Assembly (NCBI GenBank): GCA_000969725.1
Contig: JXSR01S029216.1
From: Ophiothrix spiculata
Lineage: Eukaryota; Echinodermata; Ophiuroidea; Amphilepidida; Ophiotrichidae
Length of the DNA stretch: 21,008 nucleotides
Strand: one strand, 5' to 3'
A program made the translations under genes and the position numbers. This document shows, piece after piece, positions 9,851-19,854 of this stretch. Numbering within the stretch: position 1 is the first letter of the stretch; each line of letters opens with the position of its first letter. The notes beneath the pieces are model-generated. The model searched no databases. It saw only the letters and a program-made list of their open reading frames with translations, and was not told where the DNA came from.

Positions 9851-10050
9851 CAGCCTCCGTGGCCGAGTGGTTAGATCTCCGGACTTATGATTCTATGCTT
9901 GAATAGATTTGTGGGTTCGAACCCCGCCTAATCCACTTGACTGCAAAACGGCGAAAAGTAAAATTGTTCCGTCTACCCAGATCTTTCAGGTAATGACTGA
10001 TTTCCCTAGACGTAAAACGTTGTTTGTAAATAAAAATTGGTATCGTACCC
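9851..10050 (+). mobile_element. SINE derived from a Leu/Ser-type tRNA
   Basis: GCCTCCGTGGCCGAGTGGTT has the start and D-arm of a class II tRNA. Box A is TGGCCGAGTGG (9860-9870) and box B is GGTTCGAACCC (9914-9924). The GCCTCCG acceptor half has no partner after the T-arm (CTAATCCA), so it is not a functional tRNA. A SINE-like body follows to a short A-rich end near 10045. Confidence 0.72.
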
Positions 10051-10430
10051 CTGGGGCTCAGGGAAGAACAGAAGCTACATGATAGAATCTGACTGAGTTA
10101 CCCAGGTTAAATAAGAAAAAACAAACAAACAAACCTAAAACAAATAAGAGGAAAGCACAAAGAAAAAGGCAAGGAAAAGTACAAGAAAAAAAAAGTGATA
10201 CACTATCGAGCCATTTTGTTAAAGCAACTATTACATGATTCAAAAGCACAACAGGGGAATATCATGTTCAATTTCAAAAAATGTATGTCTTAGAAAATAA
10301 AGTTCCCGAAACTATTTCTGTGGGTATTTTCTACAAAATTCGATCTAGTAAATGAACTTCTTTCTTTCCCACAGACCTCCCAGGCAAGGTAGGGCCTGGG
10401 CTGTGTAGACAGATAGGAAGGAAGTTATAG
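10051..10430. other. A-rich intron sequence, nothing recognised
   Basis: An A-rich stretch (AAACAAACAAACAAA near 10120) gives a low-complexity minus ORF of poly-Phe/Leu type. No gene is supported. Confidence 0.5.
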
Positions 10431-10440
10431 TGGAGAGAAT

Positions 10441-11060
10441 TAACCCCATTTAATTCCCAGCCCAGTCACTGAGTTTACCTGTCTTATAAATTGGACACAG
10501 CGTAAACATATGACCAGCTTTTTTGACAGCCGTTTGCTATTGCAGTTCACTATGGTTTTGCATTTGATTTGAAAGTTTTTCTCTCTTTTCACAATCAAAG
10601 AAACATTTTAGGGTGTGGGATTGAAAGACGGAGTAACCATTAACTCCATTTAATTCCCAAGCCCAGTCATTTACTTTAAATATTGGACAGCAGACGACAA
10701 TGGATATGCCTCTTTACTGCTACGATTTGATCATGTAAACCTCTGTGGTGTCGAGAGTGTAATTTCAATTATCTTAAAATAGTGCATCAAATAAACTTAA
10801 AATTACTTTGCTAAAAATCGGATTTAGAATAATACAATAATGTGTATCACTATAGGAGCACTTTTGTTTTTATTTTTGTAACATTTTCAATATCAATGCG
10901 CTAAAATGTATCCTAAATTTGCATTTTAGAAATCCCTAGCCCTAAATTTACTAGCTTCTACTAAATCACGGCCGCCCCCGCCTGTTGGACAGCTTCATGT
11001 TATGGAAGTAGTTCATTGCAGTTTTGCATACAATTTCAGAAAAGGTTTTGGATGGAGTTT
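10441..11060. repeat. Dispersed related repeats, three partial copies
   Basis: CCCCATTTAATTCCCAGCCC followed by AGTCA at 10444-10468 recurs as CTCCATTTAATTCCCAAGCC at 10645-10668. The downstream TTGGACA and the block CAGTTCACTATGGTTTTGCA (10545-10564) recur at 10985 and at about 11011-11030. These are pieces of one repeat family or a diverged local duplication. Confidence 0.5.
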
Positions 11061-11581
11061 AATTGTGCTTCATTTTTTTCCCCTTCAGATTGTGTCTTGA
11101 TGATGTATATATAATTGTTATTTTGGCAAATTTTACATAATGCATTTAATAAGAACTCATCTTAAAAATGTTGATAGTGCAATAATCCTTGTCCTTCAGA
11201 GAACAAAGTTGCTATTTTCTAAAATCAATTTGGCGATAATCTACAGGAAAGAAAAAGCCCGCTTTGAAAAGGATATGTATAGTTTGGTAAATGTCCATGT
11301 ATATTTGAATAGTGGCACCTGGAAGTTGAATGGTTTGACACTCCAAATCAAAACAGCTGTAGGATTTATTTATGGCAATCAGCAATGTGATTCCTAAATT
11401 TAGGATTAGTGGGATAATCAGAGGAGATAGGGACACAAACACATGGAACATACACTTCAGAAATAGATCCAATGTCCAAAGTTTAGATGGAGCAAGTGAA
11501 ATTGGGTCATGCAAAAATAGACCGATATGACAAGGGAACAGAAATGTGAAGATTGTTTTTTCTATATTGTAGTTGCTAACC
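11061..11581. other. Intron 2 segment, nothing recognised
   Basis: AT-rich. The 85-codon plus and 100-codon minus ORFs at 11140-11514 overlap and lack any recognisable motif. I do not call either. Confidence 0.45.
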
Positions 11582-11743
11582 CAGCCACGGATCCAGGGGG
11601 GGGGGAGCAGAAAGGAGCGTGCGCCCCCCGTAAAATTGGCAATATCCTACAAAATCAGCCTAATTTGGTCAATTTTTTGTTATAAAAGCTGAAAAACACA
11701 CCCTCCGCCCCCCCGTAAAATTAAGATCCTAGATCCGCGACTG
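11582..11743. mobile_element. hAT-like MITE, copy B
   Basis: The ends CAGCCACGGATCCAGGGGGG and (reverse complement) CAGTCGCGGATCTAGGATC are inverted terminal repeats of the same CAG-CGGAT type as copy A. A subterminal inverted CCCCCCGTAAAATT is also present on both sides. TAACC directly abuts both ends (11577-11581 and 11744-11748), an exact 5-bp target duplication. There is no coding sequence. Confidence 0.8.
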
Positions 11744-11748
11744 TAACC

Positions 11749-13428
11749 TACAGAGAAATTCTCTTTTGAACACAGCTTAAATGAAAATATTTTGTGCATG
11801 GATTGCCACGGGCAAATTTTCAGCGAGGACAGTTCTTGACGGAACTCAAGACTTGCACTTTTCAAACAAACATAACCATCAATAAAGTTTAAGAAAATCT
11901 ATTGTTGCAAGCAACTCTAAATATACCAAGACATTGTATCATCTCTTGCTGCAGTCACATATGACAAAAAAAAGCGACAAAGGAACCCAAAATCAGCAGT
12001 GGCATTTTCAATCAAATCTCAAGGCCATGTGCAAACAAACTGTCCGAAATTTGAAATCATAATTCTTAAAATGAATATTGATAGATATAAAATATCCAAA
12101 CCAAATTTGAAAGAAATCCCCAGCCAAACTGGAAATGTTTGCCAGCCTTGAACCCATCATAAACTACACCAGGCATGCCGTCAAGTTTCAATCCAGCAAA
12201 TAGACTAAGATAGGCTTGATCCTTAGTTGAAAAAACAGTATCGCAAGTGTCTTCCTCGCAAATTAATTATTTCCCCCAGAGCTTTAACTTGTTCCAGTCA
12301 AAAAGTCACAACTTAAGCTTAACAATTTATCGCATCTAAGCAAGGATCAGCGGGCAAGAAATTAATAAATCCGTTGAATTTTTTGATCATAAAATGTCAA
12401 AAGGTCAAAGCAACTTAAGTTGACCAATCTGGGCTACTAAGACTCTTATGGCAGTTAAAATTTTGAAGAGTTTTTAAGAATTAAATGGCATTCACCCTAA
12501 ACTGGGATTTGGGGTTGAAATCAAACAGAAACTCTACACAAAAATTTTGGCATATTTCCCATACCTTAAATTAGAATTTCACTAATTTAACAAAAAATCA
12601 CACCCTTCTTAAGGAGTCCAGGTCACCTCAAAAATCTATCATAAACTTGGATTTCTCAAATTAAAGAGAAATTTTTAACCATAATCAAGAATACAGCATT
12701 TCAAAATCACATATTTATAGAAACATAACCCTTATCATGCATTTTTGCTACGCACTTATTATTTTTGCTGATTTTGACACGCTAAACCCCCATCCCCGGG
12801 CTAATCCTGTCAACGCATTAGGAGCCTCTCAATGGAAAAAGAACATTTTTATCAGCATATTGGCCACTCAAACATTTATTGGAAATCGAAAACAAAAATC
12901 CAGAGCACAAGGCTGCATTATTTGTAAATGCAACCCCTACACTGGATTTTTGTTTACATTACATGGTCAAATGAATGTTTGTTTTGCCTATAATAAGGCT
13001 GAAAAAATAATTGTTTGATTGGCATAACATAGAAAAAAATTGGTAAGGTATAGGTAGGCTTTCTTTTTTTATTTTCAGCAAAAAACCAACCAATCTTAGG
13101 CAAGTTTGGCTGCTTTTATCATCATTTTTTCAAAAAGCACCCAATTTACTAAATTTGGGTGCTTTATCCAACCATATTTTGTTATTTGACCAGGAAATTA
13201 GGGTTGGTTGAGTTGCGCCAATCAAACAACTTGCATGATATATAATTATAATTCAAGGGGCTCCTTCTTCTGAGTTGTGAGGTAAAGTGGCCAACCCTCA
13301 CACTTAAGTTAGAAATTGCACCACTACAAAGAAATCAATATTTGCGGGGATTTTTTAAGTGTGTCGAAAGAAGATTTCAAAGATAAAAGACCTTTTTTGA
13401 ACACATCAGTAGGAGTTGGCTTATTGGT
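11749..13428. other. Intron 2 segment, nothing recognised
   Basis: Mostly AT-rich and non-coding. A small perfect hairpin (AAAGCACCCAA with TTGGGTGCTTT) lies at 13135-13164. The 93-codon ORF at 12737 has no recognisable domain. Confidence 0.45.
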
Positions 13429-14061
13429 CTATAGGCTCATTCCAGTGGAAACTGAACCTTTTTTGATTTCAAGCAAAAAATCAGCTTTTTTATTCGACCA
13501 CATAAACATGTTTTTCAGTCATACATTTGTTACTTGATACGTGAAAAGTATTTTCCAATCAGAAATTGTAAAGTTTGTCTATCCGTGCATGAATGAGCAC
13601 ATGTTTTGTTTCAAAAATGTCACAAACGTAACCAAAAAGTTACACCAAAATGTCACAAACGTTACCAAACGTTACAACACAAAACAATGCATTAAAATAA
13701 TTCCTGGTGATATAATGTTCTGTAATTTTTATGAAATATTTGTAAATATGTTTCCCATAATCGGTGTAAGACGCAATAAAAAAATCGTTGACACTTCAGA
13801 GAAATTGTACTTTGAAGTCATTCGGAGCAAAACACCATTTCCGTGCGCGGTCACAAACGATACCGAACGTTACATGGACTTTACTCAGGATTTTGGTAAT
13901 TGATTTAATTTTCAAACATCTACATGTCTTGACCCCACCAGTGAGCACCATTATCAATAACAAACTCATTGATATAATGTTTTTGCTAGGTTCTGTGGCC
14001 ATTTAAAAGTGAAATTTTTCAAATTTTCGGTCACATACGTTACTTTGGAATGAGCCTATAG
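13429..14061. mobile_element. 633-bp DNA-transposon-like element with 16-bp TIRs
   Basis: CTATAGGCTCATTCCA at 13429-13444 is exactly inverted at 14046-14061. Inside lies a repeated motif, GTCACAAACG-N-TACC with AACGTTACA, near 13620-13680 and 13850-13875, and inverted near the right end (GTCACATACGTTAC). Such subterminal motifs are typical transposase-binding sites, by inference. A 120-codon plus ORF (13541-13903) runs through it, and its NVTNVTK repeats come from the DNA motif. I see no catalytic motif. Confidence 0.7.
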
Positions 14062-14369
14062 ATATTCTAAAATTCCAATATATAGTGCGCATTTTCCCAG
14101 TTCTTATCATTTACTGTCCTTGTGATACAGCTTAGAAGATCGCCTTATGATTTAAAATGAACAAAGTTTAAATGTAATCATCTCTTCATTAAAGTAGACC
14201 TGTTGGTGTTGTTATAAATACATGTAAAGCAAAACATGATTCTTACTTTATATGAATTTGAAGTATGGCTCTAGTAGTGGTGAAATCAAACCAAGACTTT
14301 TTTTTTGTTACCTGCTGGCTATTGATCATACAATCATAAAATCTCCATCCAAGATGCATATTTTTACCC
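14062..14369. other. Intron 2 segment, nothing recognised
   Basis: About 300 bp of AT-rich sequence between two mobile elements, with no motif recognised. Confidence 0.5.
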
Positions 14370-14590
14370 CTACGGCTGTGTTCACACATAATAGTCATGA
14401 CTAGTCATGACCGGCTCTAGAGCGAGACAACTTAGCAGTTGCGTTCACACTGAGTCACGACTTGCGCGCTAAAACTAGTGGCGTGTCACTTTTGGTCACG
14501 AACGAGAAACTTTCTATAATTGCGTTCACACTGGGAATTTGAGAGAGAATTTAGTCATGACCGAATTCTTCTGTGTGAACACACCCTTAG
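14370..14590. mobile_element. 221-bp MITE beside exon 2
   Basis: Ends CTACGGCTGTGTTCACACA and (reverse complement) CTAAGGGTGTGTTCACACA are inverted repeats. TAGTCATGAC recurs just inside both ends, and TTGCGTTCACACTG occurs twice internally. There is no ORF of note. The GG-TGTGTTCACAC end is common among animal MITEs; I do not assign a superfamily. It ends 19 bp from the exon 2 donor. Confidence 0.8.
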
Positions 14591-14609
14591 ATTACTTGAC
14601 TCCATTTAC

Positions 14610-14729
14610 CTTGGTATTGCAGCTTTGAACCAGGTTGCTTGCTCGATGTCCTTCATCACTATGGCTGCTTTCTCCAAGTCTTTCACCACAGGAGCGCTAC
14701 TTCTATTATCTCCATGTAAAGATGTAGAC
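14610..14729 (-). CDS. Exon 2: linker and start of SH2 domain
   Basis: This 120-nt exon lies between the acceptor TTTGATTTCAAG and the donor AG|GTAAAT. It enters and leaves in phase 2, so it completes one Arg codon, adds 39 codons and leaves two bases of the next Arg. The translation ends ATWFKAAIPR, with the Trp that opens SH2 domains (residue about 353) and the basic residue of helix A. The preceding linker (STSLHGDNRSSAPVVKDLEK and on) may form a short helix. The acceptor pyrimidine tract is moderate. A TAA lies immediately inside intron 2, so a transcript retaining it would stop right after IPR. A MITE ends 19 bp from the donor. Confidence 0.8.
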
Positions 14730-14904
14730 CTTGAAATCAAAGAAATCCAAGACACTTGATTATCAAAATTGTTAAAGTGTTTTTGAAACTTGTGTACAAA
14801 CCAGGCCTGGTACAAACATTCACTAGGACTGCATGGCTGAGTTTTAGTGTTATATTGGTAGAAACCCTAGCTGACTTCATTCAGCTTGATGTAATTTGCG
14901 GCGA

Positions 14905-15297
14905 ATCCATAGATTTACAGGGGAGAAACCAGGTTCATCACCAATTTTATTCTGGCATGGAGGCAAAATTGGGGTATTCGGGTTTTCAATGAAGCTGCGT
15001 TTGAACTAGTCACAACTTTAGTGCGTCCATGACCTTTTGCATCCGTTTTGCTTAGGCGCTCTCTCTGCGTAAACAAATATGCAGTTTTTCCTACAGCTGC
15101 GCGCTGTACTTAAACTAAGCATCTCTGCTGAAGTCTTGGAAGATGCACAATAATATATATATAGCGCCCACTTATGGTCGGTCAAGATTTGGCTTGTTTT
15201 GAGTGGACCCAAATACCCCAATTTGAACTCCATTGCTGATGACGCCATTACACAGGCTGGTATAAAATACCCGGTATCTCCCGTGTAAATCTATGGG
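14905..15297. mobile_element. Foldback element with about 90-bp inverted arms
   Basis: CCATAGATTTACAGGGGAGA (14908-14927) is inverted as TCTCCCGTGTAAATCTATGG (15277-15296). Further in, GGCATGGAGGCAAAATTGGG (about 14954-14973) pairs with the inverse of CCCAATTTGAACTCCATTGC (about 15217-15236). The core contains a TATATATATA run near 15154. It is non-coding. Confidence 0.75.
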
Positions 15298-15387
15298 TGA
15301 ACCTGAAAACAATATTAGATAACCCTCTAGGTCCAGCTTTTACAGTGCTCAAGATTTCATCTTCATACCATCCACACTCCCAACTCC

Positions 15388-15830
15388 AGTACACACACCC
15401 TGTGGGAGAGCCAAGGAAATTATAAAGGGGAATCTGCGCTTGCTGCCATCTCATGGAGCAGAGTTATTGTACCTCAAGATCCATTCGTAATTTGGCCCAA
15501 TATCCAGGCAGATCGTGTAAATCTTTACTTGATGCATATACAGTGGGTGCATTTTGTTTCACGTGCAAACAGTGTCTGCATTTCAAATAGCATCTTTTGC
15601 CATTTGCTCTGATCAAAGTATGCACATTTCCCTGCTAATCCCTTTGAAGACTCTCGAAGTGTGGCACATGGAGCCATAAAAAGGTACAATAACTCGCCTT
15701 CCATGTGTGACAATCCAAGATAGCCAACATCCCATAAGATTTACACGGCAGTCAAATCAAAATGGCAGTAAGCAATGATTCCCTTTTACAATTTCCTTGG
15801 GAAGAGCACGTGTGTCTGCCTCCCAATTCC
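15388..15830. mobile_element. Second inverted-repeat complex sharing the same end motif
   Basis: CCAAGGAAATTATAAAGGGG...GCTTGCTGCCAT (about 15411-15449) is the inverse of about 15761-15801. GAGTTATTGTACC at 15471-15483 is likewise inverted at 15682-15694. CGTGTAAATCTTTA (15514) and CATAAGATTTACACG (15733) repeat the end motif of the neighbouring element. Two or more insertions of one family, partly nested, fit best. Confidence 0.6.
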
Positions 15831-15869
15831 AAACAAGAGTATAAGCACTCCGGGTATGGAAACCTTTAT

Positions 15870-17510
15870 TTCAAAAAGTTGGAACTTAGCATCTCTTGAA
15901 AAGTCTGTTACTGTATACATAGTCAGAATTGACTACAGGTGCAATAGCGTTAACATTACACGTCAATTCAATTCTAGTTGGTCCCTTGATAGCTCTTGGT
16001 ATAATACTATATGTCTAGATTGAGTTTTTGCCTCTTAAGGTTTTCATTCATTGAGATGCTGGTTTTGTATAGGTTTACTTATGCAATGTCATTGTTTCAA
16101 AAGCTAGCCCAAAACCACTTATGGTGATTTCATATATCTAGGCACGATGCTACGCAGCAGAAGCATTTTTAGATCCAGGCATCACCTTGTGCAATCTATA
16201 TAAACCAACAATTTGTAACCTATTAACTACAATTTTGACAAAAATTAAGATCTGAGATGATTCAATTTAAAATGCCTAAAAAGTTATATGGAAAAGAAAC
16301 TACTTTTTTGTATATACACCCTTGCATTCAGCAGTGAAATTATCCAAATCAAAATGTTGAAGTAAAAACCTACAGAGACTATTGTTTTGGTATTGATAAA
16401 TCATGGTCAGACCTTAATTTTTGTCTTATATCCCTCCACAGACAAGTCATTTTTATATTTAACTTTGCTAAAGCAACAGAATTTCATCATTCTTCAATGA
16501 GCTTGAAAAGCACATATACTGGCGGTAAACCGTCTATTTACTATTCCGGCCTACATAGGTTAGCCTTTTCATTACTGTGTATTCAGCTTTCCATCAATTC
16601 ATAGATCATCATTGATGGATTGAAACCATATATTTACAGGGGTGATATCAGACTTGGTTCCATTTTTACAGCTATTCTGAATTTTGCAAGTGATGTATCA
16701 GATCTGGTTGCAATCAGTGTTTCTGCTAAGGCCTATGTCGCAAACTTGACGCAAAAGCTCAAATAATTGGCACAAGGGGTTGACCCAAAAAAGGTCAAGT
16801 ATAGGGTTTTGGTTATACACAACGTTCACTTATTTCAGTTGTGTTCAGATTATATTCAAAATTACTCTCATTATGGAGGTGATCTTTCCGAAAATGGCAA
16901 TGTCGAGATGTACTTTTTTTCTTAAATGTCGCTTTGGCGCAAAGTCAAATCCTTTAATATAGCAGGACCACTAGTTGCAATGTGTGGATTTGGAAACGAG
17001 CGCATGTGCTTTGCAATCAGATTGGCGAACTATTCACATGAAGTAGTGTTTGCATTGTTTAGCTTGATGTACAACAATCTCAGTAGATTTTGGCTTAGAC
17101 CCAAATATCCACAATAAAAGCAACTGTTGAAGACACATAATACTAGTTAATGTCTGGTGTCTCCCCTCTTAAATATATGACTGGAATACACCATGTATAT
17201 TAATAAACTGCTCCAAACCAAAACCAACTGCACAGCAATTATACTTGAAGTTAAAAGAAATCTAATTATACAAACTTGTTTCTGACATGGTTTTGCATGC
17301 GATTGGAGCTGAAATTAAAGATATATGTATATTGTGGTTTTATTGAAACAAATATTTATCTTATTGAACCATTTTAAATTGAGTTGTTATCTACATACAT
17401 ATGTAATTTAAAACTGCACGCTTGTAAAGTCCACTCTAATTTAATCCTACAGCCTGTAGAGAGTACCGCAAAAGTACCTTTACTGAACAAGTTACTAACT
17501 GTGTGAATAT
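15870..17510. other. Intron 1 segment, nothing recognised
   Basis: AT-rich non-coding sequence with several 60-80 codon ORFs that lack domains. No extra exon with the host gene's phase was found. Confidence 0.45.
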
Positions 17511-17517
17511 TGTTTCT

Positions 17518-17706
17518 GTGCTAGTACTAAACTGGTAATAAGCTATATTGCTGATTGCCATTGATTATTGGATTCTGATGCATTGTGGGAATGAAAAGGG
17601 CTCACATTTCAGCAAAATAAAGTTGAAATGAGCCCTTTTCATTTCCACAAGCATCAGAATCCATCAATGGATCATCAATATAGCTTATGCATTGTATCAG
17701 CACTCA
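17518..17706. repeat. 190-bp hairpin element in intron 1
   Basis: The left arm TAAGCTATATTG (17539), GGATTCTGATGCATTGTGG and GAATGAAAAGGGCTCA is the inverse of 17616-17687 (AAATGAGCCCTTTTCATTTC, then CATCAGAATCCATC). Pairing weakens outward but continues (GTGCTAGTAC with GTATCAGCAC). A few mismatches and one short indel are present. It lies about 200 bp downstream of the exon 1 donor. Confidence 0.8.
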
Positions 17707-17911
17707 ACTTGTCCACCTGCTTCTAAGCTATTCACTGTATGGAGTATGGTAAATAAGCAATGTGATATTATATACTGCAGGCTACTGGAATTTTATTATG
17801 TAGGAAGGGATGCTTTATAGTTGCAGTGTTTTAAGAATCTATGAATCTGGCTGTGTACAAAAGTGATGAAATCTGTGAAAATATGTGACACATGTAATCA
17901 CATCGCCTTAC

Positions 17912-18903
17912 CTTGGTGGCAATGGTGGCGCTGCCCCATGACTCGGACTCCTCTTACATCTAAACTTGCCAATTTCAATTTCAACTTTATGTCCTGTATG
18001 CCCCGGAGCCCTAGGACTGGTCAGTCTTTCAGTATTATCCACTTTTGGACTTGACACGGGTGAATTCAAACCTTTCATACTATTGGGCCTATCCGGCACA
18101 TCCGGTTGACCGTTTATCAAAGCCAACTGTTTCGGTGGTACCAGTTCCCCATTTTTGAGACTCGTTTGAGTTGCACTGTCTGTAAGGGAGGAATGTGAAG
18201 AATGTGGGGACGTGGGGGACTTCTGCCCACTTTTGAGTTGTCTCGGCGCCGGCTGCGGCCTCATTTTGCCGTCAACGGCATCAATTTGGTATTCTGTTTT
18301 TGCACTGTCCCTATTATTGTCCTCTCCTGTAGAAATTCTCTGACAAGGTATATTTTTCCTCGGTGCTGGTTGCGGTCTCATTTTTGGAGGATCCTTATTT
18401 TGTTGTTTGGCATTGTCTTCAGATTTTAATGTATCATCATCTACTTCATCCTGTTTATCTCTATTATTTAATTTCAATGTGTCATCATCGTCATTCCTGT
18501 TTATAGTATCTCCATTCAAGGAATCCTGATCAAACACATTACTAGGTGCGTCTCTCTCAGTTGGAGTCAATCTTAAATCAGGATCCATCCATTCATCAAT
18601 ACTTCCCGCACTGTCAACGGTGGCATTTATAAATTGTTCTAAAATGGCATAACTTCGACTGTAATCAAATGAATCTCGTTCTGAATATTCACTATCTCTA
18701 TACGTATCACAATTTAAATCGTTACTATCAAAACCCCAACTGTAACCATCCACCAGTTCGCCATCTTCATCGTCATTCTGACCACCGTAGACATATTGTG
18801 GTGGCGCCACGCCATCTTGGAGCAATATCTGTCCAGGGGCACCTCGTTGTTGTAATTCAGCAGAAGCCATCTTCTCTCTCAGCCCAGGGGGTGCCGTTTC
18901 GTC
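17912..18903 (-). CDS. Exon 1 (of those visible): N-terminal low-complexity region with PxxxPR motifs
   Basis: This is the longest open frame in the window and the only one clearly protein-like. It begins after a pyrimidine-rich acceptor (TTTTATTTCCAG) and ends at the donor AG|GTAAGG, two bases into a codon. The ATG at 18870 has A at -3 and G at +4, a strong context, and I take it as the likely start. However, the frame stays open upstream to the acceptor (DETAPPGLREK), so an upstream coding exon is also possible. Residues about 30-45 are acidic, followed by many tyrosines in acidic context (YRDSEYSERDSFDYSRSY). Residues about 120-165 are rich in Asp, Asn and Lys. MRPQPAPR occurs twice (PQPAPR at 166-171 and 205-210), then Ser/Pro runs, then PPLPPR at the exon end. 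PxxxPR is the known ligand type for CIN85/CD2AP-family SH3 domains; binding here is inferred. No transmembrane segment or signal peptide is seen. Confidence 0.85.
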
Positions 18904-18930
18904 CTGGAAATAAAAGCCAAACAAAACGAG
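18904..18930 (-). promoter_or_regulatory. Splice acceptor before exon 1
   Basis: On the minus strand a T-rich tract (TTTGTTTGGCTTTTATTTCCAG) runs straight into GACGAAACG. This is a good acceptor, and it implies that a 5' UTR or coding exon lies further upstream, either in the last 2 kb of the window or beyond it. Confidence 0.6.
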
Positions 18931-19852
18931 TGTTAACTCATTAATACCATAACCAGCTTCTGATACCTATGCAGTCCAGAAAGCTTAAAACAATATTTCA
19001 AATGGTATACAAGGATGTGGAGCCTAAATGTGTTTTTCACAAGAAATGTCTTTAAAAAGATCTCATTTATAACTTGAAGATCCCTATTCAGAAAACCTCT
19101 CTACATGAGGGGTATCCTAAAAAATCAATTACTTTGAAAATCTGACTCTTAATTTAAGCTTGATGAAAAAATGCCTTGAAATTGGCCATCTTGGGGAAGA
19201 GGCAAAATACTTACTAAAGACAAGGGACTAGACACAATGTGAAAAAAATCGAAAATAAAGAGTACTTTTATAAAGTTAGTTAGTTACAAAAGACAGGAAA
19301 GGATTAAACCCTGGATTTGTCACTACTTGGATCAGCTCCCCGAGTTTCGTATGGGTTAATTTCCACATGACAATTACCAGTTAGTTCCTTGTCCAAGGGA
19401 ATTTCAAGCACACTCAACTTTTTGGTACCAACAGGGTTTGAGTTGCCTCTGATTGTGACAGGTTGAACGTGTCTTTTGCTGTATTACATGTTTTTGTATT
19501 GTCTAAGCATTTTTGTTGAGCTATCTTTTGTATCATGCAATTCAGCCTGCCAGGGCTACAATGTAATCTGGGTTATCAAAAATAAATCTAAACAGTGTTC
19601 AAGACCAAAGTACCAAAATGACATGGGCTGTTCACATTTTCTTCAGCTCTGTTAATGTGATAAATGCATTTTTGACATCTGACACGGATCAATAAGGATA
19701 TCCTTATTATTATCCTTTAAATGCTTCCACCCTGTCTAAGTGATATCAACCCCGCCTGTTATAGAAAACAAGACATATCCATTGATCAAGCAGTGACAAG
19801 ATAATGTGCCCAGTTTAGCATGTCGAGTCTCAAGGGTGTCAAGAACTTGAGC
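18931..19852. other. Upstream of visible exon 1; possible SINE/LINE tail
   Basis: No exon is identifiable. The minus-strand stretch at about 19300-19440 (CCCTTGGACAAGGAAC, then CGAAACTCGGGGAGCTGATC) resembles the 3' end common to some animal SINE/LINE families. A palindrome AATAAGGATATCCTTATT lies at 19691-19708. Confidence is low for both. Confidence 0.35.
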
Positions 19853-19854
19853 TA

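Larger units (their letters stand above)
2374..18903 (-). other. SH2-domain adaptor gene, four coding exons (5' end incomplete)
   Basis: The locus joins minus-strand segments 18903-17912, 14729-14610, 4604-4430 and 2601-2374. Junction phases are 2, 2 and 0, and every intron begins GT and ends AG. From the ATG at 18870 the joined frame is 1482 nt, or 493 residues plus TGA, with no internal stop. The predicted protein has a long acidic and Ser/Pro-rich N-terminal region, three PxxxPR motifs (residues about 166-171, 205-210 and 315-320) and a C-terminal SH2 domain (about 353-448). From family knowledge, such proteins link phosphotyrosine signals to SH3 partners in the cytoplasm. Introns are about 3.2, 10.0 and 1.8 kb and loaded with transposon debris. 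No ortholog could be named: the SH2 core resembles tensin and RIN types, but I see no tensin PTB domain after it. No AATAAA on the minus strand was found within about 1.4 kb past the stop. Confidence 0.85.

Noticed and set aside
9851..9935. Functional tRNA-Leu/Ser gene
   Set aside because: GCCTCCG has no complementary 3' acceptor strand, and the anticodon arm is not well formed.
11140..11514. Overlapping 85- and 100-codon ORFs on opposite strands
   Set aside because: No recognisable motif in either. Such overlaps are expected by chance in 2 x 21 kb of six-frame sequence.
13541..13903. 120-codon protein with NVTNVTK repeats
   Set aside because: The repeats come from the transposon's DNA motif. 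No domain or conserved residues are recognised, so it was kept only as a note within the element.
18202..18944. Plus-strand ORFs opposite exon 1
   Set aside because: They are shadows of the minus-strand coding exon. Only the minus frame has low-complexity acidic and proline motifs and valid splice borders.
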